Positions 8,890 to 17,788 of a stretch of DNA of 64,000 nucleotides are shown here, in pieces. The translations under genes were made by a program, and so were the position numbers. The DNA is from Ralstonia sp. RRA. GTDB lineage: Bacteria > Pseudomonadota > Gammaproteobacteria > Burkholderiales > Burkholderiaceae. The stretch covers positions 1,054,001 to 1,118,000 of the forward strand of contig NZ_CP146092.1 of the NCBI RefSeq assembly GCF_037023145.1. The letters are read 5' to 3'. Each line of letters begins with the position of its first letter. Position 1 is the stretch's first letter. The notes beneath the pieces were generated by a model that did no database searches, had not been told where the DNA came from, and saw only the letters and a program-made list of their open reading frames with translations.

Positions 8890-9376
8890 TAGTCGTCTTG
8901 TGCGCTTGCACAATGCGGCGCGCTGTCGCGGCACCTCCTGAGGCGAACCCGGCGGCAGGTCGCAGACTGGGCGGCGAGCACCTCCGTCTGCCGGTGGTCC
9001 TCACGACTTTCTTATGTGAGCGTTTTTGTCAAGCAAACGTATGACTTTGCATATTGACTAGGCAGTAAAACGGCGGTGGTTCATAAATTAACTCAGATGA
9101 GTAATTAACACGGGTTATTTGTTTGGATAATCGATTCACGCCTCTAGAGTGATTGAGTGATTTCCCTAATTTCGCACAAAAGATTACCGAAAATGATGAT
9201 ATCCAGGCATCACATAAAGCCATAAACAAAGGATCGGTGGCCGATCTGATCAACCAGATTGGATTTCGGATGGTGCATCGGATTGCAATAGATGAAACTC
9301 AATCTTATCTAGGGATTTCTACGAGGGTTAGTCCTGTTGACGGCGGACACCCTCCGAAAGTGGGGTGATTTTTTAC
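8890..9376. other. AT-rich intergenic gap, no convincing gene
   Basis: This stretch between the regulator and aer holds no convincing gene. From about 9030 the base composition drops sharply to AT-rich. Short open frames on both strands (9153-9368 plus, 9029-9253 minus) begin at weak codons, lack ribosome sites and match no family I know. A small palindrome ACTCA-GA-TGAGT lies at 9091-9102. The right end (about 9330-9370) has a GC-rich segment that could be the edge of an old insertion element. Confidence 0.5.
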
Positions 9377-9403
9377 TTAATAATTTCTGATTTCTGCCGA
9401 AGA
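9377..9403 (+). promoter_or_regulatory. FliA (sigma-28)-type promoter of the aerotaxis gene
   Basis: TTAA (9377-9380), exactly 15 bases, then GCCGAAGA (9396-9403) closely fits the flagellar class-3 pattern TAAA-N15-GCCGATAA. The site lies about 40 bp ahead of the aer start, which has a good ribosome site (AAGGAGAAG). The match is by eye. Confidence 0.6.
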
Positions 9404-9441
9404 TCCGTTTGCAAAGTAAATCATCAAGGAGAAGCCCCGCC

Positions 9442-10986
9442 ATGCGTGTCAACGAACCGGTGACCCAACGCGAATACGAGTTCCCCGACAACGCCACGCT
9501 CATGTCGACCACCGACACACAGAGCTACATCGCCTACGCGAATGCGGCCTTTGTGGAGGTGAGCGGCTTTTCGCGTGAAGAGATCGAAGGCCAGCCGCAC
9601 AACATGGTGCGCCACCCCGACATGCCGCCCGAGGCGTTCGCCGACATGTGGGCGACGCTCAAGGCTGGCCAGCCGTGGACGGCACTGGTGAAGAATCGCC
9701 GCAAGAATGGCGACCATTATTGGGTGCGCGCCAATGCCACGCCGGTGGTGCGCAATGGCCGGACCAGCGGCTACATGTCGGTGCGCACCAAGCCGTCGCG
9801 TGAGGAAATCGCGGCGGCCGAGGCGCTTTATAGGGATTTCCGCACCGGCCAGGCGGGTAGCCGCAAATTCCACAAGGGCTTGATTGTGCGTACGGGGTGG
9901 ATGGCCTGGCGCTCGGTGTTCCAGGTCATGCCCGTGCGCTGGCGCATTCGGCTCACGTTTCTTACCTTGCTGCCGACGCTGCTGGCCGCGGCGTGGGCGT
10001 TCGGCTTGTCTGGCACGGCGCTTGGCGGTTTTGCTGTGGCATTGCTGGCGGCGCTGGTGCTGGGCTCCTGGTCATTGAAAGTGCAGATCGCCACACCGCT
10101 CGAAAAGCTGCAGGAGCACGCCCTGAGCGTGGCTTCGGGTGAGAGCCGCAAAGTCGCCATCGCCGACCGCACGGACGAGATCGGCATGACGTTGCGCTCC
10201 ATCAGCCAGCTCGGGCTGATGTTCCGCTGGTTGATCGACGACGTGGCCGAGCAGGTGGTCAACGTGCAATCGGCCAGCCAGGAAATCGCCAAGGGCAACG
10301 GTGATATCAACATCCGTACGGAACAGGCCGCCGCCAGCCTGGAGGAAACTTCCAGCTCGATGACGCAGATGACCGCCACGGTGGCCAGCAACGCAGAAAC
10401 GGCCGGGCAGGCCAACACGCTATCCAGCGTTGCCACACAGGCCGCGCTCAACGGTGGCCGTGCCATGGAAGAGGTGGTGGCGACAATGGGCGCGATTTCG
10501 CAGAGCGCCAAGCAGATTGCCGACATCATCGGCGTGATCGATAGCATTGCTTTCCAGACCAACATCCTGGCGCTGAATGCGGCCGTGGAGGCCGCGCGCG
10601 CCGGCGAGCAGGGGCGTGGTTTTGCAGTGGTGGCAGGCGAGGTGCGCGCGCTCGCACAACGCAGCGCTGGCGCTGCCAAGGAGATCAAGGAGCTGATCGG
10701 CACCAGCGTTGACAAGGTGGAGTCCGGCTCCCGGCTGGTCGACCAGGCCGGCAAGACCATGGAAGACATCGTCGATCAGGTCAAAAAGGTGTCGTCCATG
10801 ATTGCCGACATCAGTCTGGCCACCGCGCAGCAGACCGAAGGCATCACGCAGGTCAGCCAGGCGGTCAACCATCTGGATCAGGTCACGCAGGAAAACGCCA
10901 CGCTGGTTGGGCAGAGCGCGTCAGCGGCGGAAGGTCTGCGCATTCAGGCCACGCGCCTGGTGGAGGCCGTGAACGTGTTCCGTTGA
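9442..10986 (+). CDS. aer: Aer-like aerotaxis receptor (PAS methyl-accepting protein)
   Basis: The product has 514 residues from ATG 9442. An N-terminal PAS domain (about 15-120) includes [18 protein letters not shown], the conserved FAD-pocket region of Aer proteins. One hydrophobic hairpin (about 155-205) anchors it in the inner membrane with no periplasmic domain. A HAMP-like segment and a long cytoplasmic signalling helix pair follow. The tip ([20 protein letters not shown], then [12 protein letters not shown]) couples to CheA/CheW. It senses redox or oxygen indirectly through flavin. A FliA-type promoter sits directly upstream. Confidence 0.9.
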   Translation: MRVNEPVTQREYEFPDNATLMSTTDTQSYIAYANAAFVEVSGFSREEIEGQPHNMVRHPDMPPEAFADMWATLKAGQPWTALVKNRRKNGDHYWVRANATPVVRNGRTSGYMSVRTKPSREEIAAAEALYRDFRTGQAGSRKFHKGLIVRTGWMAWRSVFQVMPVRWRIRLTFLTLLPTLLAAAWAFGLSGTALGGFAVALLAALVLGSWSLKVQIATPLEKLQEHALSVASGESRKVAIADRTDEIGMTLRSISQLGLMFRWLIDDVAEQVVNVQSASQEIAKGNGDINIRTEQAAASLEETSSSMTQMTATVASNAETAGQANTLSSVATQAALNGGRAMEEVVATMGAISQSAKQIADIIGVIDSIAFQTNILALNAAVEAARAGEQGRGFAVVAGEVRALAQRSAGAAKEIKELIGTSVDKVESGSRLVDQAGKTMEDIVDQVKKVSSMIADISLATAQQTEGITQVSQAVNHLDQVTQENATLVGQSASAAEGLRIQATRLVEAVNVFR

Positions 10987-11133
10987 GCTGCTCGCATGTG
11001 CGTGCGAGGGGCTGCTGTGTGCCATCGGCAATTGCAAAAACCACGAAATCGCCACATGGGCGAATGTGTGGTCTTCGCCTACTATGCCTATGCAGCAACA
11101 CCCCTTAAAACGCACATCCTCAGGAGTGGAAAC

Positions 11134-11388
11134 ATGGCCTCACACGGTTTGATTGCCTGGTTGATCATTGGCGCACTGGCTGGCTGGCTGGCCGGGCTGC
11201 TGGTCAAGGGCGGCGGCTTTGGCATCTTTGTCGACATCGTGGTCGGCATCGTCGGTGCATTCATCGGCGGTTGGCTGGCGGGGGTGCTGGGCATCTCGCT
11301 GGGTGGCGGCTGGATCGGCTCGATCATCACGGCGGTGATTGGCGCGGTGATCCTGCTGTTCATCCTCCGGCTCATCAAACGCGCGTAG
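11134..11388 (+). CDS. GlsB/YeaQ/YmgE-family small membrane protein
   Basis: The 84-residue protein starts at ATG 11134, preceded by CAGGAGTGG. Three hydrophobic helices are rich in glycine (IIGALAGWLAGLLVKGGGFG, then VVGIVGAFIGGWLAGVLGI), as in the transglycosylase-associated/YeaQ family. These small inner-membrane proteins are linked to stress responses; their biochemical role is unknown. A strong hairpin follows the stop. Confidence 0.88.
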   Translation: MASHGLIAWLIIGALAGWLAGLLVKGGGFGIFVDIVVGIVGAFIGGWLAGVLGISLGGGWIGSIITAVIGAVILLFILRLIKRA

Positions 11389-11398
11389 CGACACCGAT

Positions 11399-11430
11399 GC
11401 GGCCAGCGCCTCCGGCGGAGGCCTGGCCGC
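11399..11430 (+). terminator. Strong GC hairpin after the YeaQ-family gene
   Basis: Arms GCGGCCAG-c-GCCTCCG and CGGAGGC-c-TGGCCGC pair along 15 of 16 positions immediately after the stop codon at 11388. There is no clear T-run, so it may be a weak intrinsic terminator or a 3' stabilising stem. Confidence 0.45.
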
Positions 11431-11563
11431 AATGCAGCAATCTGATCCCCTCCAAACCGCCGGATTCCACAACCCACCCCATCACCTAGACTGGTTGGTA
11501 CAAGACAGCCAAGCCGCGCCAAAAGCGCCGGCGCGGCAGGCGTACGTCACAAGCGAGACCACC

Positions 11564-11863
11564 ATGTCTGACCAGCCAGCTCCACCGCAAGAACTCTACG
11601 AAGGGTTCGAGATTCATGTGCTGCCCAGCCCAATCCGGGCCAACGGGGTCGATAGCACGCGCTACACCTACACCGGCTACGTCTGCCACCCCGGCGCCAA
11701 CCCAGCGCTGCCCGGCCACGTTGTACCGTTCCATGCCGATGGCGACGACAGCTTCCACAGCCCGGAGGCCGCGATGGAGGAGGCGGTGCACGTGGCGCGC
11801 AGCATTGTCGACGGCACGCATCCGGACCTGTCTGTGCTGTCCCTCGTTACGCACGGGTACTGA
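11564..11863 (+). CDS. Conserved hypothetical protein, small
   Basis: The product is a 99-residue soluble protein starting MSDQPAPPQELYEGFEIHVL. It contains TRYTYTGYVCHPGANPALPG and a helical end SPEAAMEEAVHVARSIVDG. The pattern (a beta-sheet half, then a helix carrying alternating Ala/Glu) resembles small uncharacterised proteobacterial proteins. I cannot name a family or function. The frame is open upstream to 11432, but the ATG at 11564 gives the more protein-like N-terminus. Confidence 0.65.
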   Translation: MSDQPAPPQELYEGFEIHVLPSPIRANGVDSTRYTYTGYVCHPGANPALPGHVVPFHADGDDSFHSPEAAMEEAVHVARSIVDGTHPDLSVLSLVTHGY

Positions 11864-11974
11864 TCTCGTCATTCGCTTCGCCCCGTGTTGCTTCGGCGCC
11901 AGCATGTGACGCGCCGATGGCCTTCCATTGGCGCGTGCGGCGTTTGCTGTGCCGCACCATAACGAACCTCCCAC

Positions 11975-12025
11975 GCACCGAAACCGTGCTTTGCGCTGCC
12001 CGCGCGCGAGGCACGGCAACTGTGC
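11975..12025. promoter_or_regulatory. Two NtrC-like enhancer sites
   Basis: GCAC-N7-GTGC occurs at 11975-11989 and again at 12011-12025, starts 36 bp apart. This matches the core of the NtrC binding site (TGCAC-N5/7-GTGCA type). The sites lie about 115 and 80 bp upstream of the expected sigma-54 start, the usual enhancer spacing. This implies activation under nitrogen limitation. Confidence 0.65.
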
Positions 12026-12066
12026 GCATCTGCTGTAAACCGCGATAGATCAAGGGTTTCCGGTGC

Positions 12067-12083
12067 TGGCACACCTGTTGCAT
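12067..12083 (+). promoter_or_regulatory. Sigma-54 (RpoN) promoter of the nitrate assimilation operon
   Basis: TGGCAC (12067-12072), five bases, TTGCAT (12078-12083) gives the invariant GG-N10-GC (-24/-12) arrangement of RpoN promoters. Transcription would start near 12093, leaving a leader of about 137 nt before the transporter gene. Confidence 0.75.
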
Positions 12084-12117
12084 AGCACCATTGCGCGTGT
12101 CAATGGCGATCCGCGCT

Positions 12118-12213
12118 CTTCGTGGTGAAGGCCCTGGTGCTCAGGGTCATTTGGACAACGGCGTCCCAGAACCTGGCAAGTGCAGCCCGGTTCTCGGGCG
12201 CCTTTCTTTTTTT
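12118..12213 (+). promoter_or_regulatory. Leader attenuator: tandem hairpins then intrinsic terminator
   Basis: The leader has two small hairpins with look-alike loops: CTTC-gtggt-GAAG (12118-12130) and CCCTG-gtgct-CAGGG (12132-12146). A long stem follows (GGCG-t-CCCAGAACC at 12160-12173 pairing with GGTTCT-c-GGGCGCC at 12189-12202). It runs straight into TTTCTTTTTTT (12203-12213). This is an intrinsic terminator 16 nt ahead of the first start codon. It resembles nitrate-operon leaders controlled by ANTAR antiterminators (NasR/NasT). No ANTAR gene is in the window. Confidence 0.65.
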
Positions 12214-12229
12214 GGAACTGGGATTCGAC

Positions 12230-13561
12230 ATGACCGCCAATGCCACTCGGGCCACCCGAATCGATCTGTTCAGCCTGCGCACGCCGCAGATGCGCGCTTT
12301 TCATCTGACATGGCTCGCGTTCTTCGTGTGCTTCTATGCGTGGTTTGCCTGCGCGCCGCTCATGCCGGTGCTCAAGGGCGAGTTTCATCTCACACCCGGA
12401 CAGATCGCCAACATCAACATCGCCGCGGTGGCGGTGACGATTCTGGTGCGCTTGATTGTCGGCCCGCTGTGCGACCGCTTCGGCCCGCGCAAGACCTATA
12501 CCGGTTTGCTGGTGCTGGGTGCCATCCCCGTGCTGGGTGTGGCTACGGCGCAGAGCTACGAAGCCTTCCTCTTCTTCCGTCTGGCGATTGGTGCGATTGG
12601 CGCGAGCTTCGTCATCACGCAGTACCACACGTCGGTCATGTTCGCGCCCAACGTGGTGGGCACTGCCAACGCGGCGGCAGCCGGCTGGGGCAATGCGGGT
12701 GGTGGTGTGGCGCAAGGGACGATGCCACTGCTGCTGACCGCCATCGTGATGATGGGCGTCACGCAAAGCATGGGCTGGCGCCTCGCCATGGTGGTGCCGG
12801 GTGTGGCCATGCTGATCGTCGCGGCGCTGTACTGGCGCTATACGCAAGACTGCCCGGAAGGCAACTTCGCAGAACTGCGCGCCGAGGGCAAGACCATCGA
12901 GGGTGGCAAAAAGGGTGGCTGGGGCAGCTTCGTCACGGCCGCTGGCAACTACCGCGTGTGGCTGCTGTTCGTTACCTACGGCGCGTGCTTTGGCGTGGAG
13001 ATCTTCATCCACAACATCGCGGCCACGTACTACGTTGACCACTTCGGCTTGTCGCTGTCGGCCGCTGGCATGGCCGCCGCGAGCTTCGGCCTGCTGGCGC
13101 TGTTTGCCCGCGCGCTGGGCGGCATCGTGTCGGACCGCGTGGCGGCCAAGCGCGGGCTCGATGCACGTACCCAATTGCTGTGCGTGCTGATGCTGGGCGA
13201 AGGCCTGGGCCTGCTCGGCTTTGCCCATGCGGGCAGCGTCACCGTGGCCGTGCTGGCGATGCTCGGCTTCGGCCTGTTCACCCACATGGCTTGCGGCGCC
13301 ACGTATGCGCTGGTGCCGTTTATCGACCGCCGTGCGCTGGGCGGTGTGGCCGGCATCATCGGTGCGGGCGGCAACGCCGGTGCGGTGGCTGCCGGCTTCC
13401 TGCTCAAGGGCATGGCCGATACGCAGGCCACGCTGTCGATCCTTGGCGTGCTGGTGGCGCTGTCGGCCGTCTGCGCCATCGCCGTGCGCTTCTCCGCAGA
13501 ACACAAGGCGCGTGAACAAGCGCTGTACGACAACACGCTGGCCGCCGCCAGCGGCGCCTGA
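12230..13561 (+). CDS. narK: MFS nitrate/nitrite transporter (NNP family)
   Basis: The product has 443 residues from ATG 12230 and about 12 membrane segments. The two nitrate signature motifs are present: GWGNAGGGVAQG in the first half and IIGAGGNAGAVAAGF in the second. It imports nitrate (or exchanges nitrate/nitrite) across the inner membrane. It is the first gene behind the sigma-54 promoter and its stop overlaps the region of the nirB start, so it feeds the assimilatory enzymes. The frame upstream of 12230 runs through the attenuator and is not protein-like. nasA-type transporter names would also fit. Confidence 0.9.
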   Translation: MTANATRATRIDLFSLRTPQMRAFHLTWLAFFVCFYAWFACAPLMPVLKGEFHLTPGQIANINIAAVAVTILVRLIVGPLCDRFGPRKTYTGLLVLGAIPVLGVATAQSYEAFLFFRLAIGAIGASFVITQYHTSVMFAPNVVGTANAAAAGWGNAGGGVAQGTMPLLLTAIVMMGVTQSMGWRLAMVVPGVAMLIVAALYWRYTQDCPEGNFAELRAEGKTIEGGKKGGWGSFVTAAGNYRVWLLFVTYGACFGVEIFIHNIAATYYVDHFGLSLSAAGMAAASFGLLALFARALGGIVSDRVAAKRGLDARTQLLCVLMLGEGLGLLGFAHAGSVTVAVLAMLGFGLFTHMACGATYALVPFIDRRALGGVAGIIGAGGNAGAVAAGFLLKGMADTQATLSILGVLVALSAVCAIAVRFSAEHKAREQALYDNTLAAASGA

Positions 13562-13584
13562 TGACACCTACGGAAAACATCACC

Positions 13585-16140
13585 ATGACCATGAAGATCG
13601 TTGTCATCGGCCACGGAATGGTGGGCCACAAGTTTCTGGAGAGCCTGCTGCACGCGCCAGACCACCACCTGCAAGTGACGGTGCTGTGTGAAGAGCCGCG
13701 TCCCGCGTACGACCGCGTGCACCTGTCGGAATTCTTCACGGGCAAGACAGCGGAAGACCTCTCGCTGGTGGCCCCCGGTTTCTTCGATCGCGATGACGTG
13801 GTCCTCAAACTCAACGCCCGTGCCACCGCCATCGATACCACGGCCAAAACGGTGACGGCCTCCACCGGCGAGGTGCTGCCGTACGACAAACTGGTGATCG
13901 CCTCCGGCTCGTCACCGTTCGTGCCGCCCGTGCCGGGCAAGGACCGCACGGACTGCTTCGTCTACCGCACCATCGAAGACCTTGAAGCGATGGCCGAATG
14001 CGGCCAGCGCGCCAAGACTGGCGTGGTGATCGGCGGCGGTCTGCTGGGCCTGGAATGCGCCAAGGCCCTGCGCGACATGAACCTGCAAACGCACGTGGTC
14101 GAGTTTGCCGGCCGCCTGATGGCGATGCAGGTGGACGACGGCGGCGGTCGCATGCTGCGCCGGAAGATCGAAGACCTGGGCGTGACGGTCCACACGCAAA
14201 AGAACACGGTGGAGATCGTCGACGGGGAAGCGTGTACGCACCGCCTCAACTTTGCCGATGGCGCGCACCTGGAAGCCGACATGGTCGTCTTCTCCGCCGG
14301 CATTCGCCCGCGTGACGAACTGGCACGCGCCTGCGGCCTGCAAGTGGGCGAGCGCGGCGGCATCGTGATCGACTCCGAATGCCGAACCTCCGCGCCGGAT
14401 GTGTACGCGATTGGCGAATGCGCACTGTGGGGCGGGAAGGTCTATGGTCTGGTGGCGCCGGGCTACGAGATGGCGCGCATCACCGCCAAGCAGATTCTGG
14501 CCGCCGATGACGCGACCGAGTTCAACGGTGCCGACATGAGCACCAAGCTCAAGCTGATGGGCGTGGACGTGGCCAGCCTGGGCGATGCGCAAGGCACCAC
14601 GCCGGGCAGCCGCAGCGTGCAGTTCACCGATGAACGCAAGCAGATCTACAAAAAGCTGGTGGTGTCGGAAGACGGCAAGTACCTGCTGGGCGGCGTGCTG
14701 GTGGGCGACGCAGCCGAATACGGCACGTTGCTGCAGATGATGCTCAACCGCATCGAACTGCCCGAGGCGCCCGAATTCCTGATCCTGCCGCAGGCCGATG
14801 GCAATGCGCGCCCGGCACTGGGTGTGGATGCGCTGCCCGACAGCGCGCAGATTTGCTCGTGCAACGACGTGTCGAAGGGCGCGCTGTGCCAGGCCGTATG
14901 CGGTGGCGCCACCTCCGTCGGTGCGCTCAAGGATGCGACCAAGGCCGGCACCTCGTGCGGCGGCTGCGTGCCGCTGATGACGCAGGTGATGAAGGCCGAG
15001 ATGAAGAAGCAGGGCCGGGCCGTCAACAACCATATCTGCGAGCACTTCCCGTATTCGCGTCAGGAGCTGTATCACCTGGTACGCGTGGGCCGTATCGAAT
15101 CGTTCGGGGCACTGCTGGAAGCGCACGGCCACGGCATGGGCTGCGACATCTGCAAGCCGGCCGTGGCGAGCATCCTCGCTTCGTGCTGGAACGACTTCGT
15201 GCTCAAGAAGGAACACGCCAGCCTCCAGGATTCCAACGACTACTTCCTCGCCAACATCCAGAAGGACGGCACGTATTCCGTGGTGCCGCGCATGCCGGGC
15301 GGCGAAGTGACAGCAGACGGCCTGATCGCCGTGGGCCAGGTCGCCAAGAAGTACGGCCTGTACACCAAGATCACCGGCGGTCAGCGCGTGGACCTGTTCG
15401 GCGCGCGCCTGGAGCAACTGCCGCTGATCTGGGAAGAGCTGATCGCCGCCGGCTTTGAATCGGGCCATGCGTATGGCAAATCGCTGCGTACGGTGAAGTC
15501 GTGCGTGGGCTCCACGTGGTGCCGGTATGGCGTGGGTGATTCGGTGGGTTTTGCAGTGGCGCTGGAGAACCGCTACAAGGGCCTGCGCTCGCCGCACAAG
15601 ATCAAGTTTGGCGTATCGGGCTGCACGCGCGAATGCGCGGAAGCGCAAGGCAAGGACGTCGGCATCATCGCCACCGAAAAGGGCTGGAACCTGTACGTGT
15701 GCGGCAACGGCGGCATGAAGCCCCGTCATGCTGAACTGCTGGCCGCTGACCTCGACCAGGAAACGCTCATCAAGTACGTCGACCGCTTCCTGATGTTCTA
15801 CGTACGCACCGCCGACCGCCTGCAACGCACCAGCACGTGGCGCGACAACCTCGAAGGCGGCTTGGACTACCTGAAGGACGTGGTCATCAACGACAAGCTG
15901 GGCATTGCGGCAGAACTCGAAGCCGAAATGCAGCACGTGGTCGACACCTACCAGGACGAATGGAAGACCGCCGTGACCAACCCCGAGGTGCGCAAGCGCT
16001 TCCGCCACTTCGTCAACAGCGACGCGAAGGACACCAACGTCGTCTTCGTGGAAGAGCGCGGGCAGATCCGCCCCGCCACGGTGGAGGAGCGTACGAAGAC
16101 ACGCCCCGTGCGCATTCCCGTTGTTGCGGAAGCCGCTTGA
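13585..16140 (+). CDS. nirB: Assimilatory nitrite reductase [NAD(P)H], large subunit
   Basis: The product has about 851 residues from ATG 13585 (MTMKIVVIGHGMVGHKF). An ATG at 13561 overlapping the transporter stop is also possible. Domains in order: FAD/NAD(P)H reductase (GHGMVG near the start, then VVIGGGLLGLECA); two BFD-like [2Fe-2S] modules (ICSCNDVSKGALC with TSCGGCVP, then CDICKPAV); and a sirohaem/[4Fe-4S] nitrite reductase domain with Cys ligands in CVGSTWC and SGCTRECAEAQ. It reduces nitrite to ammonium in the cytoplasm together with NirD. Confidence 0.95.
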   Translation: MTMKIVVIGHGMVGHKFLESLLHAPDHHLQVTVLCEEPRPAYDRVHLSEFFTGKTAEDLSLVAPGFFDRDDVVLKLNARATAIDTTAKTVTASTGEVLPYDKLVIASGSSPFVPPVPGKDRTDCFVYRTIEDLEAMAECGQRAKTGVVIGGGLLGLECAKALRDMNLQTHVVEFAGRLMAMQVDDGGGRMLRRKIEDLGVTVHTQKNTVEIVDGEACTHRLNFADGAHLEADMVVFSAGIRPRDELARACGLQVGERGGIVIDSECRTSAPDVYAIGECALWGGKVYGLVAPGYEMARITAKQILAADDATEFNGADMSTKLKLMGVDVASLGDAQGTTPGSRSVQFTDERKQIYKKLVVSEDGKYLLGGVLVGDAAEYGTLLQMMLNRIELPEAPEFLILPQADGNARPALGVDALPDSAQICSCNDVSKGALCQAVCGGATSVGALKDATKAGTSCGGCVPLMTQVMKAEMKKQGRAVNNHICEHFPYSRQELYHLVRVGRIESFGALLEAHGHGMGCDICKPAVASILASCWNDFVLKKEHASLQDSNDYFLANIQKDGTYSVVPRMPGGEVTADGLIAVGQVAKKYGLYTKITGGQRVDLFGARLEQLPLIWEELIAAGFESGHAYGKSLRTVKSCVGSTWCRYGVGDSVGFAVALENRYKGLRSPHKIKFGVSGCTRECAEAQGKDVGIIATEKGWNLYVCGNGGMKPRHAELLAADLDQETLIKYVDRFLMFYVRTADRLQRTSTWRDNLEGGLDYLKDVVINDKLGIAAELEAEMQHVVDTYQDEWKTAVTNPEVRKRFRHFVNSDAKDTNVVFVEERGQIRPATVEERTKTRPVRIPVVAEAA

Positions 16141-16154
16141 GAGAGGAGCCCATC

Positions 16155-16493
16155 ATGCAAGCATCCCGCTGGACCCCCGTTTGCTCGCTGAACGACATCG
16201 TGCCCAACACCGGCGTGTGCGCGCTGGTGGAGGGCGAGCAGGTCGCCGTTTTCCACGTTGCGGGCAGTGCGCCGCAGCGGGTCTACGCCATAGGCAACTA
16301 CGACCCAAACGCCGATGCGGCTGTGCTCTCGCGCGGACTGGTCGGCAACCTGGGGGATCGCATCGTCGTCGCCTCTCCGATCTACAAGCAGCACTTTGAC
16401 CTGGCAACAGGGGAGTGCCTGGAGGCACCGGTCAACTCGGTGCACGCGTACGCCACCAAGGTAGAAAACGGCACCGTCTGGGTGGGGGTGTAA
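16155..16493 (+). CDS. nirD: Nitrite reductase small subunit
   Basis: The product has 112 residues from ATG 16155, with GAGAGGAGCC just upstream. It has a Rieske-like beta fold (VYAIGNYDPNADAAVLSRGL, then VGNLGDRIVVASPIYKQHFD) but lacks the Cys-His cluster ligands, as is normal for NirD. It assists NirB. The gene is 14 bp after nirB and 2 bp before the next reductase. Confidence 0.93.
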   Translation: MQASRWTPVCSLNDIVPNTGVCALVEGEQVAVFHVAGSAPQRVYAIGNYDPNADAAVLSRGLVGNLGDRIVVASPIYKQHFDLATGECLEAPVNSVHAYATKVENGTVWVGV

Positions 16494-16495
16494 CG

Positions 16496-17722
16496 ATGAC
16501 GACCGTGCGCCCCAAGCTCGTCGTCATCGGCAACGGCATGGCCGGCATGCGCACGGTCGAAGAGCTGCTCAAGCTGGCGCCGAACCTGTACGACATCACC
16601 GTGTTCGGCGAAGAGCCGCACGGCAACTACAACCGCATCCTGCTCTCGCCGGTGCTTGCAGGTGAGAAGCAAGTCGACGACATCATGCTCAACACGCGTG
16701 AGTGGTACGCGCAGAACCACATCACGCTGCACGCGGGCGACCCGGTGGTGAGTATCGACCGCCCGCGCCGCACGCTGCGCTCGCGCGGCGGCGTGGAAAT
16801 GCAGTACGACCGCCTCCTGATCGCCACCGGCTCGCGGCCGTTCATCCTGCCGGTGCCGGGGCACTTGCTGCCCGGCGTGATCGCCTTCCGCGACATCCAA
16901 GACGTGGAGACGATGCTGGAAGCCGCGCGCAACCATCGGCATGCAGTCGTCATCGGCGGCGGCCTGCTCGGCCTGGAGGCGGCCAACGGCTTGATGCGGC
17001 AGGGCATGGACGTGACGGTTGTGCACCTGCCCGACACGCTCATGGAACGCCAGCTCGACAAACCCGCCGCGCAGCTGCTGCAGAAGGCACTGGAGGCCAA
17101 GGGCCTGCGCTTCCTGCTCGGCGCGCACACGGCAGAACTGCTCGGCACGGATCGCGTGACAGCCGTGCGCTTCAAAGACGGCACGCAAATCCCCGCCGAC
17201 CTCGTCGTCATGACCGCCGGCGTGCGCCCGAACATCGACCTCGCCAAGGCCGCCGGCCTGCACTGCGAACGCGCCATCGTCGTCGACGACACACTGCAAA
17301 CCTACGACCCCCGCATCTACGCCGTAGGCGAATGCGTGCAGCACCGCAGCGCCATCTTTGGCCTCGTCGCCCCCATCTGGGACCAGGCCCGCGTCTGCGC
17401 CGCACACCTTGCCGGTGCCGGCCACCGCCGCTACATCCAACAAGCCACGGCGACCAAGCTGAAAGTGACCGGCGTCGACCTCTACTCCGCTGGCGACTTC
17501 ATCGGCGGCGAGGGTACCGAAGACATCGTCCTGCGCGACCCACGCCGTGGCGTCTACAAGCGCCTGGTGCTGAAGGACGACCGCGTGGTCGGCGCGGTGC
17601 TGTACGGCGACGTGGCGGATGGCCCGTGGTACTTCGACCTGATCCAGCGCCAGACCCCCATCACCCCAATCCGCCAGCGCCTATTGTTCGGCCGCGCGCT
17701 ATGCGAAGCGGAGGCAGCGTAA
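16496..17722 (+). CDS. NAD(P)/FAD-dependent nitrate reductase electron-transfer flavoprotein (NasB/NirB N-terminal-like)
   Basis: The product has 408 residues. FAD-binding VVIGNGMAGMRTVEELL, a second dinucleotide fold VVIGGGLLGLEAANGL and the AVGECV box near residue 280 match the first half of NirB. The iron-sulphur and sirohaem parts are absent. Together with its position between nirD and nasA, this suggests it passes electrons from NAD(P)H to NasA, like NasB/NasC. It starts 2 bp after the nirD stop. It resembles an independently maintained duplicate of the NirB flavin module. Confidence 0.82.
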   Translation: MTTVRPKLVVIGNGMAGMRTVEELLKLAPNLYDITVFGEEPHGNYNRILLSPVLAGEKQVDDIMLNTREWYAQNHITLHAGDPVVSIDRPRRTLRSRGGVEMQYDRLLIATGSRPFILPVPGHLLPGVIAFRDIQDVETMLEAARNHRHAVVIGGGLLGLEAANGLMRQGMDVTVVHLPDTLMERQLDKPAAQLLQKALEAKGLRFLLGAHTAELLGTDRVTAVRFKDGTQIPADLVVMTAGVRPNIDLAKAAGLHCERAIVVDDTLQTYDPRIYAVGECVQHRSAIFGLVAPIWDQARVCAAHLAGAGHRRYIQQATATKLKVTGVDLYSAGDFIGGEGTEDIVLRDPRRGVYKRLVLKDDRVVGAVLYGDVADGPWYFDLIQRQTPITPIRQRLLFGRALCEAEAA

Positions 17723-17788
17723 TGCACACAGGCAAGACACGAGACCGCGACACTTCTCGCAAACAGACGGTATGGCCGTTCCTGCCCT

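Larger units (their letters stand above)
11864..12229. other. Regulatory intergenic region of the nitrate operon
   Basis: No gene is seen here. The region carries two GCAC-N7-GTGC sites, a sigma-54 promoter and an attenuator-like leader, each listed separately. Confidence 0.7.

Noticed and set aside
9153..9368. Possible 71-residue gene in the AT-rich gap
   Set aside because: Starts at TTG without a ribosome site, no recognisable family, and the region looks like non-coding or decayed sequence.
13912..16008. 698-codon open frame on the minus strand opposite nirB
   Set aside because: The nirB frame has all expected cofactor motifs; the opposite frame is low-complexity His/Ala/Arg sequence.
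16155..16493. NirD as a functional Rieske iron-sulphur protein
   Set aside because: Cys and His ligands are absent, which is normal for the nitrite reductase small subunit.
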